Of a stretch of 16,399 nucleotides of DNA, positions 6,821 through 12,127 are shown piece after piece. The stretch spans positions 1 through 16,399 of the forward strand of contig DFST01000153.1 in the NCBI GenBank assembly GCA_002378975.1, given 5' to 3'. Source of the stretch: Chitinophagaceae bacterium UBA3430 (lineage in GTDB: Bacteria > Bacteroidota > Bacteroidia > Chitinophagales > Chitinophagaceae). How positions within the stretch are numbered: position 1 is the first letter of the stretch; every line of letters starts with the position of its first letter. The notes under the pieces are model-generated. The model did not search any database, was not told the origin of the DNA, and saw only the letters and a list, made by a program, of their open reading frames with translations. Position numbers and translations under genes: made by a program.

Positions 6821-7456
6821 ATGCGTTTTCTTACCCTGCTGATCCTTTCCTTGTTCGTAGCTACGAACCTGCTGGCACAACCCTACGAAGGGAAAGCTGA
6901 GTTCGATAAGAAAAGACAGGATGCCTTCCTCTGCGATTATGCAGCTTCTCCAGAGGCGGTAGATCTGGCCATCACCAAGTATTTCCAGCAATTGGGGTAC
7001 AAGCCGGTCGAGGAGAAAGGGCTCTTCAATAAGGACAAAGGATTCAAGACCTTCAAGGATGCTTATGTGCAGGATATAACCGGCGAAAAGATCGATTATT
7101 TGGTCAAAGTGGAAGCACGTACCAAGAAAAGCACGGAAGGAGCGACCTTGACGTTCTTGATGATGAAAGGGTTATTGAATGAGAAAAATGACATGAAAGA
7201 GGACGAGATCAAGAAGGTGAAACGATTCTTGGCTTCGTTGGAAGCTTCTGTGCAGCGCGAATACCTCGAGTTGCAGATCAAAGCACAGGAAGATCAGGTA
7301 CAGAAATCACAGAAAAAATTATCTACGCTTAAATCCGAACAGATCGACCTGGAAAAGAAAATGCAAACAAATTTTTCCAACCAGCAAGACATGGAAAAAG
7401 AGATCTCGGCCAAACAAACCGCCCTTGAAGTATTGAAGGCCAAGCGCCTTCAATGA
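6821..7456 (+). CDS. Exported coiled-coil protein of unknown function, 211 aa
   Basis: I do not recognise the family. Residues 1-19 (MRFLTLLILSLFVATNLLA) form a clean signal peptide before QPYEG, so export to the periplasm is likely; no lipobox cysteine is present. Residues ~20-135 are a mixed alpha/beta domain rich in Lys and Asp, with KGFKTFKDAYVQDITGEKIDYLVKVEARTKK-like strands and a single Cys. Residues ~135-211 are a long charged helix full of Gln, Lys and Glu with heptad-like spacing (KAQEDQVQKSQKKLSTLKSEQ...), predicted coiled coil reaching the C-terminus. I chose the ATG at 6821 over the in-frame TTG at 6803 because the TTG lies in the -7 box. The stop is 4 bp from the stop of the convergent peroxidase gene. 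Possible roles are an envelope scaffold or a partner of a membrane complex, but nothing in the context decides. Confidence 0.75.
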   Translation: MRFLTLLILSLFVATNLLAQPYEGKAEFDKKRQDAFLCDYAASPEAVDLAITKYFQQLGYKPVEEKGLFNKDKGFKTFKDAYVQDITGEKIDYLVKVEARTKKSTEGATLTFLMMKGLLNEKNDMKEDEIKKVKRFLASLEASVQREYLELQIKAQEDQVQKSQKKLSTLKSEQIDLEKKMQTNFSNQQDMEKEISAKQTALEVLKAKRLQ

Positions 7457-7460
7457 TGGT

Positions 7461-8510
7461 TTAATTGGGGCGCGCCAGGCGTTTGTCGTTAAGAAAACTC
7501 GAATCTGTCAGGCATTTGAGGAATTGGATCAGATTGTATTCTTCAGTATCTGTTAGCGTAATGCCGTTACTTACGGAGGGGTCAACCGTGCTGGAAGATT
7601 GCACGCCATATCTATAATGACGAATGCATTGTTGAATGGTTGCAAATCGTCCGTCGTGCATGTAATTCGATGTGGCGGCGACATTGCGCAGGCTGGGCAC
7701 TTTGAATTTGAGTGAGTCGGTGCGGTCGCCTGTGATGCGAAAGCGGCCCAGGTCATTTAATGAAGGATCAACGGTAAGCCCGATGTTTCGATAACTCTGG
7801 TCGGTAAACAGGGGCTCCGGATGGCAGGTAGCGCATTTGGATTGGAAGAGTTGATAGCCGGATTGCTCGAAATTGTCGAATTGCTCCCGACCTTGTTTGA
7901 CCCGGTCGTATTTGCTGTTCGCAGAAATGAAAGTGGCCGTGAATTGGCTGATGGCTCGCGTGATCAATTCGGGCCGAATGAACCAGGTGCCAAATACTTT
8001 TTTGAACCCTTCCCGGTAGCTGGCATCGTTTTCTAAGTAGGATTTGATCTGATCGAATCGCATGCCCATTTCAATGGTTCCAGTCAGCGGTTGGGCTGCT
8101 TCCTCGTGCAAGGTTCGATAAGCGCCGTCCCAATGATAATTTTTTTGCCAAAGCAGATTGAATAAGGGTGGTGCATTGCGCAGGGTGTGTGAATTGAACA
8201 CGCCATGACTTCGGTCGTGTTCAAAGGTGCCGAAGGCAGCGCGCTGCTCGTGGCAAGTGCCGCAGGAAGTGCTCACATCGGCCGAGAGTTGCTTGTCGTA
8301 AAAAAGTCTTCGCCCCAAGGCCACCCCTTCGGATGTAATGTTCAATTCGCTAACGGATTGTTCCATGGCCGGAAATCCCGGGGGGGATATGATCGTGATG
8401 GGATGCAGTTCCTTTTGCTCCTTCACGCAGCCCATACATAAGCACAGCAAGGCCAGTAGGCCAAACACTGCCATCTTTTGTATTTGTATGGTCTGCGCGC
8501 TTTGTTTCAT
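7461..8510 (-). CDS. Di-haem cytochrome-c peroxidase/MauG-family lipoprotein, 349 aa
   Basis: Periplasmic c-type di-haem enzyme. The N-terminus has a hydrophobic stretch (13-27) ending LCMGC28, a loose lipobox, so it is probably lipid-anchored. Two CxxCH haem sites are visible: C83-GT-C86-H87 and C226-AT-C229-H230. Also present are the family motifs LRNAPPLFN (110-118), HWDGA (126-130), EMGM (147-150), and VPSLRNVAATSNYMHDGRF (271-289), where M284 is placed to be an axial ligand. Length is normal for the family (about 330-380). Bacterial CCPs reduce hydrogen peroxide with electrons from small cytochromes, while MauG-type relatives oxidise proteins; sequence alone does not separate these. Its ATG overlaps the arfB stop (ATGA), implying co-transcription and translational coupling with a ribosome-rescue gene, an odd pairing. 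Cytochrome c maturation genes must lie elsewhere. Confidence 0.93.
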   Translation of the reverse strand: MKQSAQTIQIQKMAVFGLLALLCLCMGCVKEQKELHPITIISPPGFPAMEQSVSELNITSEGVALGRRLFYDKQLSADVSTSCGTCHEQRAAFGTFEHDRSHGVFNSHTLRNAPPLFNLLWQKNYHWDGAYRTLHEEAAQPLTGTIEMGMRFDQIKSYLENDASYREGFKKVFGTWFIRPELITRAISQFTATFISANSKYDRVKQGREQFDNFEQSGYQLFQSKCATCHPEPLFTDQSYRNIGLTVDPSLNDLGRFRITGDRTDSLKFKVPSLRNVAATSNYMHDGRFATIQQCIRHYRYGVQSSSTVDPSVSNGITLTDTEEYNLIQFLKCLTDSSFLNDKRLARPN

Positions 8511-8917
8511 TCGGAGCCGGGTCTGAATTTTTGACGGCCTGATTTTCGATCAGATTGGATCTTTTTTCGAGTCAGCCTTTTTTCAACGGCTGCTTTGCTT
8601 GCCCGTGTGGCAATGCGGGGACGCTTTCGTTGCAGTGCATTTTTGATGAGCTTGCACAACACCTCGACCGATTCATCTTTGTTGGAATGTTGGGAACGGT
8701 GTACTTGCGATTTGACTTGAAGTTCACCTTCGCTATTGATCCGATTGGCCAGCTTGGAGCGCAATTGTAGTTGTTGTTCGGGGCTGAACACTCCAGCTGC
8801 ATCGATTTGTAAGGACGCGATCACGGCCGTTTCAACTTTGTTTACATTTTGACCGCCTTTGCCACCGCTGCGGGTGGTTTGGAATCGGAGATGCGGAAGA
8901 AGCTGTTCGGGGCGCAT
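8507..8917 (-). CDS. arfB: Peptidyl-tRNA hydrolase ArfB (ribosome rescue), 136 aa
   Basis: Release-factor-like protein that frees nascent chains from ribosomes stalled on broken mRNA without needing a stop codon. The GGQ peptidyl-tRNA hydrolysis loop is at 21-23 in TRSGGKGGQNVNKVET, the core signature of the RF-1 domain. The protein has no codon-recognition domain, which sets it apart from PrfA/PrfB. The C-terminal ~30 residues are strongly basic (EKRLTRKKIQSDRKSGRQKF), like the tail of E. coli ArfB/YaeJ that enters the empty mRNA channel. Length (136) compares with 140 in E. coli. The ATG at 8917 gives a normal N-terminus. It is divergent from dtd across 46 bp and overlaps the downstream peroxidase gene by 4 bp (ATGA). 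Confidence 0.95.
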   Translation of the reverse strand: MRPEQLLPHLRFQTTRSGGKGGQNVNKVETAVIASLQIDAAGVFSPEQQLQLRSKLANRINSEGELQVKSQVHRSQHSNKDESVEVLCKLIKNALQRKRPRIATRASKAAVEKRLTRKKIQSDRKSGRQKFRPGSE

Positions 8918-8963
8918 GGCAGGGTTCGGACCGATCGGTACCTTTATGTTGTAAAGTTACTTC
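8918..8963. promoter_or_regulatory. arfB/dtd divergent promoter region with palindrome ACCGATCGGT
   Basis: This 46-bp spacer must drive both genes. TACCTTTA (8939-8946, plus) would serve dtd and TAACTTTA (8952-8959, minus strand) would serve arfB; each is one base off TAnnTTTG, and the two face into each other. A perfect 10-bp palindrome ACCGATCGGT (8930-8939) touches the plus-strand box and could be an operator. No -33 boxes are clear. Confidence 0.35.
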
Positions 8964-9416
8964 ATGCGTGCATTGATACAACGGGTAAGCCGTGCCTCGG
9001 TAACGGTTGAAGAAAGGATCACCGGCTCCATTGACCAAGGTTTCCTGATTCTAATTGGGATCGAAGAGACGGATACCGACGAAGACCTGACCTGGCTCAG
9101 TAGAAAAATCGTGGGACTGCGATTGTTTGACGACGATCAGGGACAAATGAATCTGGCCTTGTCGGATGTGCAGGGCGGAATCTTGCTGGTCAGTCAATTC
9201 ACCTTGCATGCAGCCTCCAAGAAAGGGAATCGGCCATCTTATATCCGCGCGGCCCGCCCGGAATTGGCCAAACCGATCTATGATAAAATGATCAAGCAGT
9301 TGGAAGCGGACTTGGGTAAGCCCGTTGCGACGGGTGAATTTGGGGCCATGATGGCCGTTGAATTGGTGAATGACGGGCCCGTCACGATTTGGATCGATAC
9401 AAAAAACAAAGAATAA
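8964..9416 (+). CDS. dtd: D-aminoacyl-tRNA deacylase, 150 aa
   Basis: Cytoplasmic chirality-proofreading enzyme that hydrolyses D-amino acids, and in studied homologs also glycine mis-attached to tRNA-Ala, from tRNA. Both family signatures are present: SQFTL (77-81), whose backbone and Thr shape the active site, and NDGPVT (136-141), holding the Gly-Pro cross-subunit motif that rejects L-amino acids. GEFGAMM (124-130) is also typical. The start MRALIQRVSRASVTV is the classic Dtd N-terminus, and the length matches the usual 145-150. It is the first gene of a plus-strand set: its stop is separated from the next ATG by one base, and glyS follows. A near-consensus -7 box lies in the divergent spacer with arfB. 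Confidence 0.97.
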   Translation: MRALIQRVSRASVTVEERITGSIDQGFLILIGIEETDTDEDLTWLSRKIVGLRLFDDDQGQMNLALSDVQGGILLVSQFTLHAASKKGNRPSYIRAARPELAKPIYDKMIKQLEADLGKPVATGEFGAMMAVELVNDGPVTIWIDTKNKE

Positions 9417-9417
9417 C

Positions 9418-9744
9418 ATGACCTTAGAACAAGCGCAGCAACAAGTGGATCAGTGGATCAAAACCATTGGCGTCCGGTATTTTGGAGAGCTCACTAATAT
9501 GGCCATCTTAACCGAAGAAGTGGGCGAACTGGCCCGGGTGATGGCCCGTACCTATGGGGAACAGAGTTTCAAGCAAGGAGAATCGGCCGATCAGCTTGCG
9601 GACGAAATGGCCGACGTTTTGTGGGTGCTTATTTGTTTGGCCAATCAGACAGGCGTGAACCTCACGGAGGCTTTCGAAAATAACCTTCGGAAGAAGACCG
9701 AACGCGATGCGGATCGGCACCGCGAGAATCCCAAGCTGCAGTGA
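9418..9744 (+). CDS. MazG-like nucleotide pyrophosphohydrolase, 108 aa
   Basis: Small all-alpha NTP pyrophosphohydrolase that would convert a (d)NTP to (d)NMP and PPi; the actual nucleotide is unknown. The metal-binding pattern of the MazG/dUTPase-like fold is present: EEVGE (33-37) followed by DEMAD (62-66), i.e. ExxE and ExxD about 26 residues apart. NNLRKKTERD (88-97) is the conserved helix end. It has a single MazG domain, unlike the duplicated E. coli MazG (263 aa). I start at the ATG at 9418, one base after the dtd stop; the in-frame ATG at 9370 lies inside dtd and would add an unrelated 16 residues. Tight spacing to dtd implies co-transcription and a house-cleaning role, but no toxin-antitoxin partner (MazE/MazF) is present. 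Confidence 0.9.
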   Translation: MTLEQAQQQVDQWIKTIGVRYFGELTNMAILTEEVGELARVMARTYGEQSFKQGESADQLADEMADVLWVLICLANQTGVNLTEAFENNLRKKTERDADRHRENPKLQ

Positions 9745-9751
9745 TTCGACC

Positions 9752-9759
9752 TATCTTTG
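9752..9759 (+). promoter_or_regulatory. -7 element directly before glyS (TATCTTTG)
   Basis: TATCTTTG is a full TAnnTTTG match ending 5 bases before the glyS ATG (9765). With the usual distance from -7 box to start point, the transcript would begin at or within a few bases of the ATG. The following GCGCC is shared with the mfd promoter. No -33 box is visible, and read-through from dtd-mazG is also likely. Confidence 0.5.
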
Positions 9760-9764
9760 CGCCC

Positions 9765-11228
9765 ATGGCCAACGAATCGAAATTATTACCGGCGATCATC
9801 GCACATTGCAAGGAATACGGGTTCATTTTTCCCAGTAGTGAGATCTATGATGGACTGCAAGCAGTCTATGACTACGGTCAGATGGGCAGCGAACTGAAAA
9901 AGAACATCAAGGATCATTGGTGGCGCAGCATGACGCAGCTGCAAGAGAACATCGTCGGTCTCGATGCAGCCATCTTCATGCACCCAACCACCTGGAAGGC
10001 CAGCGGGCACGTCGATAATTTCAACGATCCAATGATCGACAACAAGGATAGCAACAAGCGCTATCGGGTCGACCACCTGATCGAGGCCCATGCCGATCAA
10101 TTAAAAGAAACAGGAAAAACGGCCGAAGCGGATCAATTGATCGCCGATATGGAGGCCTTGTTGGGAAAGGATGATTTCGCCGGACTCAAATCACTCATTG
10201 AAACGAATAAGGTATCCTGCTCGATCAGTGGAACCTGCAATTGGACCGACATCCGTCAGTTCAACCTGATGTTCGCCACTGAATTTGGATCTACCGAGGG
10301 CGAGGACAATAAAGTGTACCTGCGTCCTGAAACGGCTCAAGGGATCTTTGTGAATTTTCTGAATGTGCAAAAGACCGGTCGCATGAAAGTCCCGTTCGGG
10401 ATCGCGCAAGTCGGAAAGGCATTTCGCAATGAGATCGTGGCCCGTCAGTTCATATTCCGGATGCGGGAGTTTGAGCAGATGGAAATGCAATTCTTTGTCC
10501 GCCCCGGCACGCAGAAAGAATGGTACGAGTACTGGAAGGAAGCCCGTCTGAAATGGCACTTGGCTTTGGGCTTACCGGTGGATAAATATCGCTACCACGA
10601 TCACGTGAAACTCGCGCACTATGCCGATGCGGCTTGTGACATCGAATTTGCCTTCCCAATGGGATTCAAGGAGCTGGAAGGCATTCACAGTCGTACGGAT
10701 TTCGACCTCAAACAACACCAGGAGTACAGCAAGAAAAAACAGCAATATTTCGACAACGACGTAGATCCTGCCACCGGAAAGCCCTATGGAAATTACATTC
10801 CGTATGTGATCGAGACTTCGATCGGGCTAGATCGTATGTTTTTGGCTGTGATCAGTCATGCCTATGAGGAACAGGATCTGAGTACGGAAGAGAAGCAGGA
10901 TAGTCGCGTTGTATTGAAATTGCCGCCTGTATTGGCGCCGATCAAGATGGCCGTTTTGCCCTTAAATAAAAAAGATGGGCTGCCGGAGATCGCTGATGCG
11001 ATCCTGGCGGATTGCCGCCCGCATTTCCGTTGTTTTTACGAGGAGAAAGATTCGATCGGGAAGCGGTATCGCCGCATGGATGCGCTCGGCACGCCATTCT
11101 GTGTAACGGTAGATTATCAAACCAAAGAGGATAATACGGTTACCATTCGTCACCGCGATTCCATGGAACAAGAGCGCGTGCCAATCTCAGCATTGAGGTC
11201 AATCGTACAGCAAGCCATCACGATTTAA
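9765..11228 (+). CDS. glyS: Glycyl-tRNA synthetase, homodimeric class II type, 487 aa
   Basis: Charges tRNA-Gly with glycine in the cytoplasm. This is the alpha2 type, not the alpha2-beta2 GlyQ/GlyS of E. coli. Class II core motifs are YLRPETAQGIF (185-195), motif 2 from FRNE (220-223) through RMREFEQMEMQFF (232-244), and motif 3 ETSIGLDRMFLA (350-361). The C-terminal ~385-487 is the anticodon-binding domain (PVLAPIKMAVLPL, KRYRRMDALGTPFCVTVD, NTVTIRHRD). Where some bacterial homologs have a CPxCG zinc knuckle before RQFNLMF, this has SCSISGTCNWTDIRQFNLMF (151-170) with two cysteines, so zinc is probably not bound. I start at ATG 9765; an in-frame GTG at 9741 would include the -7 box. It follows dtd and mazG by 20 bp, and converges on the flavoprotein gene 37 bp away; no strong terminator is seen between. 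Confidence 0.97.
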   Translation: MANESKLLPAIIAHCKEYGFIFPSSEIYDGLQAVYDYGQMGSELKKNIKDHWWRSMTQLQENIVGLDAAIFMHPTTWKASGHVDNFNDPMIDNKDSNKRYRVDHLIEAHADQLKETGKTAEADQLIADMEALLGKDDFAGLKSLIETNKVSCSISGTCNWTDIRQFNLMFATEFGSTEGEDNKVYLRPETAQGIFVNFLNVQKTGRMKVPFGIAQVGKAFRNEIVARQFIFRMREFEQMEMQFFVRPGTQKEWYEYWKEARLKWHLALGLPVDKYRYHDHVKLAHYADAACDIEFAFPMGFKELEGIHSRTDFDLKQHQEYSKKKQQYFDNDVDPATGKPYGNYIPYVIETSIGLDRMFLAVISHAYEEQDLSTEEKQDSRVVLKLPPVLAPIKMAVLPLNKKDGLPEIADAILADCRPHFRCFYEEKDSIGKRYRRMDALGTPFCVTVDYQTKEDNTVTIRHRDSMEQERVPISALRSIVQQAITI

Positions 11229-11265
11229 TCATTCGTCGCATTAGTTTCAGTACGATCAGCTTGTG

Positions 11266-12039
11266 CTACCCGTACAATTCCAGGTGAATGGATTTCTTGT
11301 CGTATCCCAAATCGAGGATGCGCTGCTTGGCTTCATCGATCATATTGCGCCAGCCGCAGAGATAAAAATAGGCGGGCTTGACGATGGTTTGTTCCGGATC
11401 TTCCACTGACCGCGACATGTTTTCCCGACAAATCTCTTCGTATGCTTGATGCACATATCCTTGTCGGGCCCATTGATCTTGATTGACGATCTCTTCACGC
11501 GAGTAGGTGGTGATGTAACGAAAGCTCGATACGTTCCGAGCCAACTCTTTCAGTTCCGGCGCATACAAGGCATCGCCAAATGTTCGGCATCCGAAGATTA
11601 GATAGATGTTTTGATGCGGGATGTTGTTGGTGACCAGGTGATGGGCCATGGAACGAAAGGGGGCAATGCCGGTCCCTGTACAGATGAGAAACAGGTCGCG
11701 ATCGATCGGGTCGGGTAAGGTAAATACACCTTGTGGTCCGCGTAAAGTAAGCTGGCTTCCAATCTGTACCTGTTCAAATAACCAGGTAGTTCCGGCCCCA
11801 CCTTCCAGCAAAACGATTACGAGTTCAAATACATTGGTGCCGTCGGGCCAGCTGGCGATGGAGTAACTACGCCAGCGCTTATTGGGTTTTTCGTGAATGG
11901 GTAGATCGAGGGTGACGAATTGGCCAGGCTGAAAATCGAATCGCTCGAGTTCGTCGACCCGGATCCAGAATCGGCGGGTGGTTGGGGTTTCGTCCTCCAT
12001 CCGGATCACGGTACCGGTGCGCCAGGGTTGCAGGGCCAT
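11266..12039 (-). CDS. FAD/NAD(P)-binding oxidoreductase, ferredoxin-NADP reductase-like, 257 aa
   Basis: Cytoplasmic flavoprotein of the FNR superfamily, predicted to pass electrons between NAD(P)H and an unknown partner. The FAD domain covers ~5-105, with FQPGQFVTLD (36-45), the FAD-binding RSYS (57-60) followed by IAS, and GPQG (101-104). The NAD(P) domain covers ~112-257: ICTGTGIAPFRSM (119-131) binds the pyrophosphate, and YFYLCGWRNMIDEAK (224-238) is the typical CG motif before the C-terminal helix, ending HLELYG. There is no 2Fe-2S domain, so it needs a separate carrier such as a ferredoxin or flavodoxin; none is encoded nearby. Substrate and nucleotide preference are not readable. It is convergent with glyS and divergent from mfd across 88 bp, where a weak promoter is visible. 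Confidence 0.88.
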   Translation of the reverse strand: MALQPWRTGTVIRMEDETPTTRRFWIRVDELERFDFQPGQFVTLDLPIHEKPNKRWRSYSIASWPDGTNVFELVIVLLEGGAGTTWLFEQVQIGSQLTLRGPQGVFTLPDPIDRDLFLICTGTGIAPFRSMAHHLVTNNIPHQNIYLIFGCRTFGDALYAPELKELARNVSSFRYITTYSREEIVNQDQWARQGYVHQAYEEICRENMSRSVEDPEQTIVKPAYFYLCGWRNMIDEAKQRILDLGYDKKSIHLELYG

Positions 12040-12055
12040 GAGCGATGATTTGTGA

Positions 12056-12089
12056 GTAAGATACGACGAATCAAAAGATTGAATTCAAA
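12056..12089 (-). promoter_or_regulatory. Candidate promoter of the FNR-like gene
   Basis: On the minus strand TTTG (12086-12089) lies 22 bp upstream of TATCTTAC (12056-12063), which matches TAnnTTTG at 6 of 8 positions and ends 16 bases before the ATG. The -33 part overlaps the palindrome TTGAATTCAA (12079-12088), a possible operator. Confidence 0.35.
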
Positions 12090-12097
12090 ATTCAGTT

Positions 12098-12120
12098 GCG
12101 GTATTCACCGCGTATCTTTG
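12098..12120 (+). promoter_or_regulatory. -7 element of mfd (TATCTTTG) with adjacent GCGGT/ACCGC repeat
   Basis: TATCTTTG (12113-12120) fully matches TAnnTTTG and ends 7 bases before the mfd ATG, again giving an almost leaderless transcript. It continues as GCGCC, making TATCTTTGCGCC identical to the glyS site. A perfect inverted repeat GCGGT-ATTC-ACCGC (12098-12111) sits immediately upstream of the box, where a regulator could bind. A -33 TTTG at correct spacing is not evident. Confidence 0.5.
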
Positions 12121-12127
12121 CGCCGCA

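Noticed and set aside
7444..7473. GCGCC/GGCGC inverted repeat at the coiled-coil/peroxidase junction as terminator
   Set aside because: The loop is about 20 bases and neither strand has a following T tract.
9370..9417. Upstream start for the MazG-like protein
   Set aside because: It lies inside dtd and adds residues unrelated to the family; ATG at 9418 directly follows the dtd stop.
9418..9744. MazG as part of a MazEF toxin-antitoxin or phage-defence cassette
   Set aside because: No MazE, MazF or other defence gene is adjacent; neighbours are housekeeping genes in a tight operon.
11215..11265. Terminator between glyS and the FNR-like gene
   Set aside because: A GTACG/CGTAC pair can form, but the loop is about 16 bases and no T run follows on either strand.
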